Assembly: GCF_002802905.1 (NCBI RefSeq)
Contig: NZ_PEBK01000001.1
Location: 62,001-126,000 of the forward strand
Source: Bifidobacterium simiarum
Lineage (GTDB): Bacteria > Actinomycetota > Actinomycetes > Actinomycetales > Bifidobacteriaceae
Direction: 5' to 3'
DNA: 64,000 nucleotides
A program made the translations under genes and the position numbers. The notes beneath the pieces are model-generated. The model worked only from the letters and a program-made list of their open reading frames with translations, did no database searches and was not told the DNA's origin. Each line of letters begins with the position of its first letter. The first letter of the stretch is position 1. Positions 8,883 through 17,752 of the stretch are shown piece after piece.

Positions 8883-9227
8883 GATGGATTGGGCTGCATA
8901 TCGGCGTTTTTGCGGTCCGATCCATCGGATATCGGTGAATCTTGATGGATTGCGTCGCGAAACCGGGCTTTTTGCGGTCCGATCCATCGGCCGGCTCCGC
9001 CACGGGATCGAGAAACCGCATGATTTCAACGATCTGAAAATCGCGGTCATCGGATTTCGATGGATTGGGCTGCATATCGGCGTTTTTGCGTTCCGATCCA
9101 TCAAATATCGGCGGATCGTGATGGAGCGTAGCAGGAAACCGGCCTTTGGACGCTCGAATCCATCAACTATCGGCGTATTTCGATGGAGCGCAGCGCGAAA
9201 CCGGCCTTTTGACGCTCCAATCCATCA
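8883..9227. repeat. Five imperfect tandem hairpin repeats, period about 61 bp
   Basis: Copies start at 8883, 8944, 9059, 9120 and 9182, giving spacings of 61, 115, 61 and 62 bases. Each begins GATGGATTG or GATGGAGCG and ends with a complementary ATCCATC, so each can fold as a hairpin of about 44-46 bases. The linkers also match (variants of ATCGGYGRAT). A 54-base insertion lies between copies 2 and 3. Hairpin arms covary in part: copies 1 and 3 use GATTGG/CCGATC, copy 5 uses GGAGCG/CGCTCC. The order and similarity suggest tandem duplication followed by drift. No cas genes and no unique spacers, so not CRISPR. Confidence 0.75.
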
Positions 9228-9259
9228 ACACCGGACGCAGCCGCCCGCCGCATACGGTA

Positions 9260-9291
9260 AAGCCCCCTGCGGGATATCCGGCAGGGGGCTT
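9260..9291 (-). terminator. Probable terminator downstream of HU
   Basis: Perfect 11-bp inverted repeat AAGCCCCCTGC, 10-base loop, GCAGGGGGCTT. It lies about 115 bases after the HU stop on the minus strand, with only a short T-tract. Confidence 0.65.
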
Positions 9292-9405
9292 ACAAGTCTT
9301 GGTGCGCAGGCCGCCAATCAACCGATCAATCAATCGAATCAGCGATCAGCATGCAGGCGGGCGATGCGGCTCACGCGTCGATCATCGATGACGCGGAGGT
9401 CAAGA

Positions 9406-9687
9406 TCACTCGGCGACGGCCTTCTTCAGCAGGGAGCCGGCGGAGAGCTTCACGCCGTAGCCCGCGGGGATCTTGATGGTTTCGCCGGTGCGGGGGTTGC
9501 GACCGGTGCGGGCGGCACGCTTCACGCGCTCGGCGGAGAACACGCCGGTGAGCTTCAGGCCTTCGCCGGACTTCAGGGACTCGACGAGCACTTCCTGGAA
9601 GGCGTTGACAGCGGCTTCGGACTGGGCCTTGGTCAGGTTGGACTTCTGAGCGATCTTGGACACCAGGTCAGACTTGTTGTATGCCAT
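9406..9687 (-). CDS. hup: DNA-binding protein HU
   Basis: A 93-aa histone-like nucleoid protein. It shows MAYNKSDLVSKIAQKSNLTK at the N-terminus, the GRNPRTGETIKIPA arm that inserts in the DNA minor groove, and the closing LKKAVAE helix. The ATG at 9687 is supported by homology and by AAGAAGGAAAC upstream, with a somewhat long spacing. It lies as a single gene between the repeat region and the large membrane-protein gene, with its own upstream region of about 250 bases. Firm assignment. Confidence 0.97.
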   Translation of the reverse strand: MAYNKSDLVSKIAQKSNLTKAQSEAAVNAFQEVLVESLKSGEGLKLTGVFSAERVKRAARTGRNPRTGETIKIPAGYGVKLSAGSLLKKAVAE

Positions 9688-9939
9688 AATGCTTAGTTTC
9701 CTTCTTATCAGTGGCCCGCCCCTCTGCAAAGCGGGGCAAACCTTGGAACACCACCGATTGTAACGTATCCGAATGGTGTTTAGGGGATTAAACGGCGAAA
9801 AATCAGCGTTTTTGACGCTTCTCACACGTTTTTCCGCGCGATTTTCCATGGCGGTCCGCTCTCCGGAGAGAAAAGCGAACCGCCATAGCGTATCACAGCA
9901 GGCGATAGCGTAGCACAGCGCACGCCGCCGCATACCGCA

Positions 9940-12432
9940 CTACAGCAGATCGTGCGCGGTCATCCACTTCATGGCCAGACCGCCGATCGGCAGTCGCAGC
10001 CAGTAGGTGAGCAGTCGGAACAGCAGCGTGGACGAAAGCGCCACCGCGGAGGGGATGCCCACCGACGTGAAGCCCAGGGTCAATGCCGCCTCGATCGCGC
10101 CCAGACCGCCCGGCGTGGGCACGGCCGCGGCGATCGTGTTGGTGAGCACGTAGATGAACACGGTCTCCAGCGGGTTGGTGACCTGTCCGAACGCCATCAG
10201 CGACGCCCAGAAGCTCATGCCCAGCATCGCGGTCTGGAACAGCCATCCGGCCGTGGCGATGACGAGCCGGCGCGGCTGCGAGAGCAGGTCGATGAGCTGG
10301 CGGGCGTAGGTGAGCACCACCGGCAGCGCCTTGTCGATCACCAGACGCCGGGTCGGCGGGATGATCATGATCAGCGAGATCACCGCGGCGGCCAGACCGA
10401 TCACCGTGACCAGCGTGTTGGTGGGGATCATGCCGGACAGCGTGTTGCGTCCGGTGAAGATGCCGATCACCAGCAGCAGGGAGGTGATGGCCAGCGCCTG
10501 GATCACGATGATCGCGCTGGTCACGGCCGTCGCCGCGGAATTGCGGTAGCCGCTTTTGCGCAGGAACTGCAGGGTCACCACGGCGGGGCCCACGCCGGCC
10601 GGCATGGAGATGGTGGTGAAACCGGACGCCGCCTGCACGGCCAGAATGCCGGCGGGATGACGCTTGTCCGGATCGACGTACACGTACAGCGCCACCGCGG
10701 ATCCGACCCACGAGAGCAGGCCGAACAGGTAGCCGAGCGCGGCCATCCACGGGTTCGCCTTGGAGACGGCGTTGATCACCTCGTGCATGTTGAGCTGGGT
10801 GAACACCACGACCACGGCCACGATCAGCAGGGCGATCATCAGCACCGATTTGAGGCTGAACCGGGAGAGCGAGACCTGCGGCAGGGCTTCGGTCTCCTCG
10901 GCGGGGGCCAGCGCGGTCAGTCCGGCGCGCAGTTCGCGCATGGTCTGCCGCGACCAGAAGTCATCGAACTTCGTCTCCCGCGGTATGGCTACGTTCTGCA
11001 CGAACGGCACGAGCGAGACCAACGTGTCCCGACCCCAGCAGCGTTCGGCGCAGGCGATCACGCGGGCCACGCTCATCCGGCAGCTCAGCGCGGTGAGCAG
11101 CTGGATGCGGTCGATCGCCACGTTCGCCGCGGTACTCGCATCGTCGCCGTTCTGCCATCCGGCCAGCACGAGGTGCCCGGAGGCGGACCGGGCGAACGAG
11201 GCGGGGGTGATGGCCCGGTGGGTCACGCCGCGGTCGTTGGCGGTGCGCAGGTAGCGCATCACGTCGGTCAGGTCGGCATCGCTCACGTCGTTCCAGTCGA
11301 CCGGCTCGTATGCGGCCGGACCAGCGAACACGACGATGGAGGATTCGCCGCTTTCCGCGCGTCCGTAGACGTCCGGGGTCTCCAGACCGATGTTGCGCAG
11401 GGTGAGCAGCAGATCGACGTGGTGGTGCGTGGTGGAGCTCATCGACCGGTCGGTGCGCAGGTCGACGCCGCCGGCCATGCGCAGCCACTGCCACAGCTGT
11501 GACAGGTAGCCGACGGTACGGGTCTGCTCGTCGCGCACGGAGACGATGTAGCGCTCCCCGTCGCGCGTTTCGGCCGTGTAGATGCGGGAGAACGGGGCCA
11601 GATCGTCGGTAAGCACCGGACGCTTGTCGTTCGCCGGGCCGTGGATGCCTTCCTGACGGGTGAGGGCGACGACGTCGAGGCCGATGGAGGCGAGCGCCTG
11701 CACCAGCTGCATGCCCCACGCGCCCTTGTTCTGCGTGCCCATGGCGAAGCGGATCACCAGACCGATCAGGCGTCCGGCGGCCATGGCCACCACGACGCCG
11801 GCGATCGGGTAGACCGAGATGATCACCAGCAGGGCGGCGAGGAACACGATGGTGTTCCAGCCCCATTTGACGGTGCCGCGCAGCCGGTGCGGGCCGGCGG
11901 CGGTGAGGAATGCGGCGAGTCCGGCGAAGATGTCGGGCAGCAGGGGGCCGGATCCCAGCACGGCGGTGGAGTCGAGCGCGAGGACGAGCTGATGCGGGCC
12001 CACGGCGGCGACGATCATGCTGAGGATGCCGGCCGTGCCGTAGCCGAGGAACATCGAGATGGTCGAGATGATGGCCTGGATCCATTCGCGGCCCACGAGC
12101 AGCTGCACGAGTACGGAGACGACCACGAGGACGGTGATGACCTGCTGGAGCAGGGACAGCGGCAGTTCGACCAGCCATCCCACCGCGCTGCCCGCATGAT
12201 GGACGTCGGATTCCACGCCGCTGGAGATGCCGGTGAGGTACACGGAGGCGAGCATCACCAGCACAGCGATGACGACCGCGGCGACCGCCCCCACCAGATC
12301 GGAGAAGTCGTGGACCCGGGTCGGCGGGATGTCAGAAACGGAGACGTCGCCCCCCGTGCCGTCTGCGGCGGCGTTGATCGGGATGGCGACGTCTTTGGCG
12401 TTGTCGGCGTTGTGATCGGCCAAGACGGGCAT
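9940..12432 (-). CDS. MprF/LPG-synthase-type flippase membrane protein with a kinase-like middle region
   Basis: An 830-aa membrane protein. The N-terminal about 270 residues hold about seven membrane segments. A soluble region (about 270-530) follows, and the C-terminal about 300 residues match the lysylphosphatidylglycerol-synthase transmembrane (flippase-like) fold, including the segment TPGGLGAIEAALTLGF. Within the soluble region, NDRGVTHRAITPASFARSAS followed by GHLVLAGWQNG lines up with a protein-kinase catalytic loop and DFG segment, but HRD is HRA and DFG is AGW. It is therefore probably a pseudokinase. The aminoacyl-transferase domain of MprF is absent. The ATG overlaps the purB stop (TGATG), implying coupling. 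A lipid or isoprenoid translocation role is inferred. Confidence 0.8.
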   Translation of the reverse strand: MPVLADHNADNAKDVAIPINAAADGTGGDVSVSDIPPTRVHDFSDLVGAVAAVVIAVLVMLASVYLTGISSGVESDVHHAGSAVGWLVELPLSLLQQVITVLVVVSVLVQLLVGREWIQAIISTISMFLGYGTAGILSMIVAAVGPHQLVLALDSTAVLGSGPLLPDIFAGLAAFLTAAGPHRLRGTVKWGWNTIVFLAALLVIISVYPIAGVVVAMAAGRLIGLVIRFAMGTQNKGAWGMQLVQALASIGLDVVALTRQEGIHGPANDKRPVLTDDLAPFSRIYTAETRDGERYIVSVRDEQTRTVGYLSQLWQWLRMAGGVDLRTDRSMSSTTHHHVDLLLTLRNIGLETPDVYGRAESGESSIVVFAGPAAYEPVDWNDVSDADLTDVMRYLRTANDRGVTHRAITPASFARSASGHLVLAGWQNGDDASTAANVAIDRIQLLTALSCRMSVARVIACAERCWGRDTLVSLVPFVQNVAIPRETKFDDFWSRQTMRELRAGLTALAPAEETEALPQVSLSRFSLKSVLMIALLIVAVVVVFTQLNMHEVINAVSKANPWMAALGYLFGLLSWVGSAVALYVYVDPDKRHPAGILAVQAASGFTTISMPAGVGPAVVTLQFLRKSGYRNSAATAVTSAIIVIQALAITSLLLVIGIFTGRNTLSGMIPTNTLVTVIGLAAAVISLIMIIPPTRRLVIDKALPVVLTYARQLIDLLSQPRRLVIATAGWLFQTAMLGMSFWASLMAFGQVTNPLETVFIYVLTNTIAAAVPTPGGLGAIEAALTLGFTSVGIPSAVALSSTLLFRLLTYWLRLPIGGLAMKWMTAHDLL

Positions 12433-13862
12433 CAGTCGAAGTCGACCAGCTTGCTGGCGATGCCGGTGTAGGTGGCCGGGGTGAGCTCGGTCAGGCGCTT
12501 GGCGGTGGCCTCGTCGAAGTCGAGCGTGGCGATGAAGCTTTCGACGTCCTGCTTGGAGATCGAGTGGCCGCGCATGAGCTCCTTGACCTTCTCGTACGGC
12601 TTGTCCATGCCCTTGCGGCCCTCGAGGGCGGCGGCGCGCATGGCGGTCTGGATCGGCTCGCCCAGCACCTCCCAGTTCTCGTCGAGCTCGCGGGAGATGA
12701 CGATGTCGTTCGGGTGGATGGAGTTGAGACCGCCCATGAGGTTGTTCAGCGCCAGCAGCGAGTAGCCAAGGCCGACGCCGATGTTGCGCTGGGTGGTGGA
12801 GTCGGTCAGGTCGCGCTGCCAGCGGCTTTCGACCAGCGTGGCGGCGAGGGTCTCGAGCAGCGAGCAGGAGATCTCGAAGTTGGCTTCGGCGTTCTCGAAG
12901 CGGATCGGGTTCACCTTGTGCGGCATGGTGGAGGAGCCGGTGGCGCCCTTGACCGGCACCTGGGCGAACACGCCGCGGGAGATGTACATCCACACGTCCA
13001 CGCACAGGTTGTGCAGGATGCGGTTCACATGGCTGATCGTCGAGTAGAGCTCGGCCTGCCAGTCGTGGCTTTCGATCTGCGTGGTCAGCGGGTTCCAGGT
13101 CAGGCCCATGCGGGTTTCGACGAACTCGCGGCTCACGGCGATCCAGTCCACGTCCGGGTAGGCGGCCAGATGGGCGCCGAAGGTGCCGGTGGCGCCGTTG
13201 ATCTTGCCCAGGTACTCCTGGTCGGCGATCTTCTTGAGCTGGCGGCGCAGACGGTACACGTACACCGACAGCTCCTTGCCGAGCGTGGTGGGGGTGGCGG
13301 GCTGGCCGTGGGTGAGGCTCAGCATGGCCTTGTCCTTGTACTGCTCGGCCTTCTCGGCGAGGTGGTTCACGATCTGCTCGGCGGCCGGGGTCCACACGTT
13401 CTCCACGGCCTGCTTGATGCACAGGGCGTAGGAGAGGTTGTTGATGTCCTCGGAGGTGCAGGCGAAGTGCACGAGCTGCTTGATGTGCGGCAGCTGGGTG
13501 TCGGCGCCGAGGGTCTCGGGCGCCTTGTCGAGCAGGTCGTCGATGTAGTATTCCACGGCCTTGACGTCGTGGTGGGTCACGGCTTCGTGCGCGGCCATCT
13601 GGGCGATGCCTTCGGCGCCGAAGTTCTCGGGGATCGCGCGCAGGTATTCGATCTCCTCGTCGGTGAACGGCTTGACGCCGCCGACGATCGGACCGTTGCC
13701 CATGCCGTTGGCCAGCAGGATCATCCACTCGACCTCGACGTGCAGGCGTTCGCGGTTCAGCGCCGGCTCGCTCATGTACTCGGTGAGTTCAGCGGTCTGC
13801 TTGTGGTAGCGCCCGTCCAGCGGGCTCAGGGCGATTGCGGGGGAGATGTCAGTCAACTTCAT
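12432..13862 (-). CDS. purB: Adenylosuccinate lyase
   Basis: PurB catalyses two fumarate-releasing steps: SAICAR to AICAR, and adenylosuccinate to AMP. The 476-aa protein has SPLDGRYHKQT at the N-terminus, the family signature GSSTMPHKVNPIRFEN, the SLTHGQPATPTTLGKE segment, and TSEDINNLSYAL. This is the Gram-negative-like long form of the family. The start at MKLTDISPAI (13862) is chosen by homology; another in-frame ATG lies four codons upstream, and neither has a strong ribosome site. It is translationally coupled to the downstream membrane-protein gene by a one-base stop/start overlap. Confidence 0.95.
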   Translation of the reverse strand: MKLTDISPAIALSPLDGRYHKQTAELTEYMSEPALNRERLHVEVEWMILLANGMGNGPIVGGVKPFTDEEIEYLRAIPENFGAEGIAQMAAHEAVTHHDVKAVEYYIDDLLDKAPETLGADTQLPHIKQLVHFACTSEDINNLSYALCIKQAVENVWTPAAEQIVNHLAEKAEQYKDKAMLSLTHGQPATPTTLGKELSVYVYRLRRQLKKIADQEYLGKINGATGTFGAHLAAYPDVDWIAVSREFVETRMGLTWNPLTTQIESHDWQAELYSTISHVNRILHNLCVDVWMYISRGVFAQVPVKGATGSSTMPHKVNPIRFENAEANFEISCSLLETLAATLVESRWQRDLTDSTTQRNIGVGLGYSLLALNNLMGGLNSIHPNDIVISRELDENWEVLGEPIQTAMRAAALEGRKGMDKPYEKVKELMRGHSISKQDVESFIATLDFDEATAKRLTELTPATYTGIASKLVDFD

Positions 13863-13933
13863 GCACAACACCATACGTGAAGCCGTGTACCCGTAAGCGT
13901 GGCGGGCTGCGGGATCGGCCCGCCTGGTCCGTA

Positions 13934-15511
13934 TTACGGTGGCGAGTCCGGTCCGGTGCGCGAGATGCGGCCGTGATAGTAGCGGGTGGAGACGAGCGTG
14001 CCGTTGATGGTCCGGCCGAAATGCTCCTCATGGCTTTTCAGCGCCGGAGAGCCCAGCGACTGGGCGTCCTTCCACGCGGCCTTCATGTAGTTCATGTCGT
14101 GGGTGATGAACTTGCGCCCGTCGGTGTTCTCCACCGCCGTGCCGGCAGCCGAGCCCATCGGCTGGCTGGTGCCGCGGACGGTGAGCCAGCCGGGGGAGAC
14201 CGGGTTGCGCGAGCCGTCGAGGTTCGAGACCAGCTCGTCGTTCATCTCCACGCTGGTCACCCACGTCCCGCCCACCGGGTGGTTGGCGACCGGCGACCCG
14301 GCCGTGACGATGTGCTGCACGTTGTACCGCTGCTTGCGGTCCGAAGCGATGACCGCCGCCACGATCCCGCCCTGCGAATGACCGACGATGGCCACCGGAT
14401 CGTTCGGCCTGATGCCGGCCTGCCGCATGGCCTCATCCACCATGCGGGCACTGTCCGCGGCCATGCGCTGCCGGGCATCCGAACTCATCAGCTCCACGTT
14501 GGTCTGCCAGCTGAACGGCGAATCGAGGTGGCCGTCCGTGCCGGGGACGGTCACCATCCACGCGGTCTTGCCGTCCTCGCGCCGGTATTGCTGGATGGCG
14601 ATCGACCCGTAATCCACCTTGTTCAGCCGCATGTCGTGCACGTTGGTCAGGGTGTCCGCGATCGTCGCCGTGCCGCCGATCCCCTTGGCCGGGTGGATCT
14701 CCCTCACCTCGAGCCGGTCGCCGAACAGCAGATTGTTCGCCGGGGCGGAGACGCCGGATATCCTGCCGGCGGCGTCGTTGACCTCGTCGGTGGCCAATAC
14801 GCCCCTGAGGATCCCCGCCCGTCCGGTCTTCCCGGTCATTCGCGCCCCGAGACCGGCGAGCAGTCCCTCCTGCGCCCACCAGGTGCCGGTGATCGCATAG
14901 ATCGGGTTGAACCGGCCCTCCTTGGCCGAACCGGCGACGACGCTGCCGGAGGCGAGCAGCGCCAGTCCGGCCGCGGCCCACTCGGGCTTGGCCACGGCCA
15001 CGGTCTGCAGGGTCTCGCCCAGAATCCGCGCCGCGGCATGTTCGGCCTGAGAGTAGAGCGAATAGGCCCGGATGATCCGATCGGCCAGCGACGTAAGCCG
15101 TTCGGCGAGTCGGTCGGCCTCGTCGGCGCGGGCGATGATCTGGGCGCTGACCCGCGGATAGTCAAGCGAGACATGCACGACGGTGGCGGCGAACGGTCCG
15201 GCACCGGCCAGACCGGCGCTCGCCAGCCCGACCCCGGCGGTCGGCGAGAGGGGCGTGCCGCCGAGCCGGGGACAGAACGGGGCGCGGGTCTTCAGCTGCT
15301 GCAGGCGGATCGTCGTGGCACGCCATTCGGCCGACAGACGGCTGAGCGCCGTCGCCGCGCCGTTCAGCGTCGAGGCCGCGGCGGAGAACCGGTCCAGATC
15401 GACGGTGGTCGGCGTGCCGCCGCCGTAGATCCGGGATTGCACGTGAGCCTGAGCCGAGGCCTGAGCCGGGGCTTGAGCCGAACCACTCGCGGACATGGTC
15501 TGGCCGCTCAT
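13934..15511 (-). CDS. Alpha/beta hydrolase with long helical N-terminal region, WXG-associated
   Basis: A 525-aa protein. Residues 1-30 are Ala/Gln/Ser-rich. The next about 130 residues are helical with an EWRA segment, similar in style to WXG100/LXG-like N-terminal domains. A small Gly/Ala-rich segment follows, and the C-terminal about 200 residues form an alpha/beta hydrolase with the nucleophile elbow GHSQGG. No signal peptide. ATG overlaps the upstream gene stop by 4 nt (ATGA), and the partner carries a WEG motif. Together this suggests a substrate of an ESX/type VII-like system or a lipase- or cutinase-like surface enzyme. The export route is inference; no secretion machinery is seen in this window. 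Confidence 0.65.
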   Translation of the reverse strand: MSGQTMSASGSAQAPAQASAQAHVQSRIYGGGTPTTVDLDRFSAAASTLNGAATALSRLSAEWRATTIRLQQLKTRAPFCPRLGGTPLSPTAGVGLASAGLAGAGPFAATVVHVSLDYPRVSAQIIARADEADRLAERLTSLADRIIRAYSLYSQAEHAAARILGETLQTVAVAKPEWAAAGLALLASGSVVAGSAKEGRFNPIYAITGTWWAQEGLLAGLGARMTGKTGRAGILRGVLATDEVNDAAGRISGVSAPANNLLFGDRLEVREIHPAKGIGGTATIADTLTNVHDMRLNKVDYGSIAIQQYRREDGKTAWMVTVPGTDGHLDSPFSWQTNVELMSSDARQRMAADSARMVDEAMRQAGIRPNDPVAIVGHSQGGIVAAVIASDRKQRYNVQHIVTAGSPVANHPVGGTWVTSVEMNDELVSNLDGSRNPVSPGWLTVRGTSQPMGSAAGTAVENTDGRKFITHDMNYMKAAWKDAQSLGSPALKSHEEHFGRTINGTLVSTRYYHGRISRTGPDSPP

Positions 15512-15930
15512 GACAGGGCTCCCGCTCCGGCGATGAGCGCCGCCGTCTCATGGGCTCCGCGCTCGGCTTCCGTGGCCAGCACGGCCGCACGGTCCACGTC
15601 CCGGCGGAACAGGTCGCCGGCGGTGCCCTCCCACGTCAGCGAGGAGGCCGAACGGAGCGCATCCGACGCATCACGGGCGATGGCCGCGGCCGAGGCGGAC
15701 AGCGAGGCGAGCATGGACCGTGATTCGGCGAGCACCATGCCGCAGGGGCAGGAGGACATCACCCCTGCCATTCCCGCGGATGCGACGACATTGGGGGAGG
15801 TGACGGCACTGGGTGAGTCGCCACCGTGGGAGACGCCACCGTGAACCGCCTGATACAGCGGCGTGCTGGGGATCGGGCCGGACGGGGAGGCCCAGGCCGG
15901 CCCGGATGAGGATGCTGCGAAAACGTTCAT
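15508..15930 (-). CDS. Small WXG-like helical protein
   Basis: 140 aa. The N-terminal half is low complexity (Ser/Gly/Pro) with a CPCG pair. The C-terminal half is a helical region with LTWEGTAGDLFRRDVDRAA, a W-E-G turn that resembles the WXG hairpin of ESAT-6-like proteins. It is immediately upstream of, and overlaps by 4 nt, the hydrolase at 13934-15511, so the two are probably made together. It starts 122 bases after the last gene of the moxR operon. Family membership is suggested by the motif and context only. Confidence 0.55.
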   Translation of the reverse strand: MNVFAASSSGPAWASPSGPIPSTPLYQAVHGGVSHGGDSPSAVTSPNVVASAGMAGVMSSCPCGMVLAESRSMLASLSASAAAIARDASDALRSASSLTWEGTAGDLFRRDVDRAAVLATEAERGAHETAALIAGAGALS

Positions 15931-16052
15931 GCGCCGATTGAACCACCATCGGCGATCCGATCGGCGCGAATCCGACCCATGTGGTCGAACGTGGCCGACA
16001 CGCCGAGCGCCTGTGGATAACCCGGGCCCTCAGACGTGCCGTTGTGGATGAA

Positions 16053-16721
16053 TCACCAGGGTTTCACCGTCTTGTTGTCGGAACCTGTCGAGCTGCTGGG
16101 GGAGCTGCTGGGCGAGGCGCTCGGCACGGTGCTCGGATCGACCTTGCTGCCGGCGTCGTTCTGGTTGAGCAGCTGATCGAGCTTCTTATCGTCCTGCGCA
16201 TCGGACTTCGAGTCATTCGCCGAACCGGTCTTGCCGGACTTGAGCTCGCCCGAGGAGCCGTCGGTCTTCGAACCGTTGGCGTCGGCGTTGATCCGGTCGG
16301 TCAGCCGCTTGGATTCGGCGGCGTTGGCGCCGATCGTGGACCGCACCGACGGCATCAGCATCCACGACGGCGACTGGGCGTCGCGGAACTGCGCGTCGGT
16401 GGCCTGCTGGGCGTTCTTCAGCTTGTCGAGGTCGGGAGACGCCTTGGCGTATTCGGCGATCGAGGCGTTCAGCGACGCCACGGCCGCGTTGTTCACCGAC
16501 AATGCCCGCCAGTTCATGCCGGCCACCACGGCGGCGGCCAGCAGCACGACGGCCGCCACGATCAGCGCCACCCGCACCTTCATCGAGGCACGGGCAGTCC
16601 TGACGGTGCCAGCGGTCCTGTCGGTGGCCGTGGCCCTGCCCGTACCAGCGGTCCTGCCCGCAGCGGTGCCGGTGGCCCGCACGTCAGCCCTGCCGCCACG
16701 CCGGTTGCTTCGCTTGCTCAC
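16053..16721 (-). CDS. Small membrane protein, last gene of the moxR/VWA operon
   Basis: 222 aa. A basic Arg/Gly/Thr-rich cytoplasmic tail (about 45 residues) precedes one membrane segment (about 49-68). An extracytoplasmic helical region follows (SLNASIAEYAKASPDLDKL), then a Ser/Lys/Asp-rich disordered end. The GTG start at 16721 has GAGGAGG six bases upstream and overlaps the stop of the preceding VWA gene by 4 nt (GTGA). An internal ATG (MKVRVALIV) would give a shorter form beginning right at the membrane segment. Function unknown; it probably belongs to the membrane complex assembled by the MoxR system. Confidence 0.7.
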   Translation of the reverse strand: MSKRSNRRGGRADVRATGTAAGRTAGTGRATATDRTAGTVRTARASMKVRVALIVAAVVLLAAAVVAGMNWRALSVNNAAVASLNASIAEYAKASPDLDKLKNAQQATDAQFRDAQSPSWMLMPSVRSTIGANAAESKRLTDRINADANGSKTDGSSGELKSGKTGSANDSKSDAQDDKKLDQLLNQNDAGSKVDPSTVPSASPSSSPSSSTGSDNKTVKPW

Positions 16722-17752
16722 AGCAGCCTCCTCGACTTCGCCATCCAGTCCAATGCCTCCCATGCCAGCAGCACGCACAGCGCGATGGCCAGCGGCCACA
16801 CCACGGGAACCGTATGCTCCCGGGCCTTGTGGGTCTGCGTCATGCGGAAGTTCTTCGACACGGCCTGCATGTCCTGCTCGCCGATGGTCCGGTCGACGTC
16901 CACATGCACGTAGGTGCCGCTCATCTCGTCGGCGATGGCCTTGAGGTTCTTCTCGTCCATCTTCGAGACGCCGGGCTTGCCGGTGGACGGATCGTTGACG
17001 TACTGCCCCTCGCTGACCGTGCCGTCGTCGCCGATCTTCGGGATGTTGCCTCCCGCGGTCGAGCCCACACCCACGCTGATGCCGGTGTCGGCGTAGGCGC
17101 GCAGCGACGAGAACGTGCGCCGGGTCTCGGTGGTGTTCTGCTCGCCGTCGGAGATGTAGACCACGATGATCGTGTCGTCGGGATGCTGCTGCCGGACGGT
17201 CTTCATCGCGGGCAGCAGCGCGTCCACGGCCTTGTCGAGGTTCGAGCCGGACGACGTGGACGTCGGCTCCGCCCTCAGCGTGCGGGCCCAGTTGTCGATC
17301 GCCCTCGCATCCGGGGTGAGCGGCACGTCCAGCGTGGCCGACGTGCCGAATCCGATGGCCGCGAAACTCGCGTCCGGATACCGGTCGGTCACGGCGGAGA
17401 CGACCTTGCCTGCCGCGGCCAGACGGGTGATCGCCTCGCCGCTGCCATAGTGGGCGTCCTTCACGGCCATCGAACCGGTGACGTCCACGGCGATGAACAC
17501 GTCGGTCGCGTTGATCGCCCGGCTTTCCGTACGCACCACCGTGCTGGGGGTGAGCAGCATTATGGCGATCGTCACGGCGATGAGCACGCGGCGGATCCAT
17601 CCGAGCACGGTCGCATCGGTGTCGGGCCGCAGACGCATGGCGTGGACCATGCCCGCGACGGCCAGCGCCACGACGGCGATGGCGAGGACGGGGGAGACGA
17701 TCCACCCGAACATCGGGGACAGGGTCAGGGAGGAAAGGGTCAGTCCGTTCAT
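16718..17752 (-). CDS. VWA-domain membrane protein (BatA/BatB type)
   Basis: 344 aa. Two N-terminal membrane helices (about 13-38 and 52-68) are followed by a von Willebrand factor A domain with metal-site motif DVTGSM (DxSxS variant), a Thr/Ser-containing second loop (TSTSSGSN) and the SDGEQN motif. A C-terminal membrane helix ends in WMAKSRRLL. VWA proteins beside MoxR ATPases and DUF58 proteins act in metal-dependent assembly or stress-tolerance complexes. It overlaps both neighbours by 4 nt. The substrate of the system is unknown. Confidence 0.85.
   Translation of the reverse strand: MNGLTLSSLTLSPMFGWIVSPVLAIAVVALAVAGMVHAMRLRPDTDATVLGWIRRVLIAVTIAIMLLTPSTVVRTESRAINATDVFIAVDVTGSMAVKDAHYGSGEAITRLAAAGKVVSAVTDRYPDASFAAIGFGTSATLDVPLTPDARAIDNWARTLRAEPTSTSSGSNLDKAVDALLPAMKTVRQQHPDDTIIVVYISDGEQNTTETRRTFSSLRAYADTGISVGVGSTAGGNIPKIGDDGTVSEGQYVNDPSTGKPGVSKMDEKNLKAIADEMSGTYVHVDVDRTIGEQDMQAVSKNFRMTQTHKAREHTVPVVWPLAIALCVLLAWEALDWMAKSRRLL

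Larger units (their letters stand above)
7889..9405. other. 1.5-kb non-coding accessory region rich in inverted and tandem repeats
   Basis: No gene is convincing here. Contents in order: the upstream region of the LRR gene with a 10-base C run (8097-8106); REP-like half-sites (8284-8530); a 7-5-7 palindrome GATCAAT/ATTGATC (8661-8679); an 18-bp inverted repeat (8696-8782); five imperfect tandem hairpin repeats (8883-9227); and the HU terminator (9260-9291). Open frames across the tandem repeats read as repeated WxGLHIGVFAxRSI-like peptides on several frames, as expected from a DNA repeat rather than from selection on protein. An eroded mobile or regulatory region is possible. Confidence 0.7.

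Noticed and set aside
8883-9227. CRISPR-like array
   Set aside because: Linkers between repeats are conserved rather than unique, repeat arms drift, and no cas gene is present.
8884-9696. Possible 270-codon gene over the tandem repeats
   Set aside because: It reads through the repeat units, the HU terminator and antisense to HU; the repeated peptide is a by-product of the DNA repeat.
13835-15844. Open plus-strand frame of 669 codons across the hydrolase/WEG pair
   Set aside because: Arg/Gly/His-rich composition without motifs; the minus strand shows a GHSQGG hydrolase with coupled start and stop.
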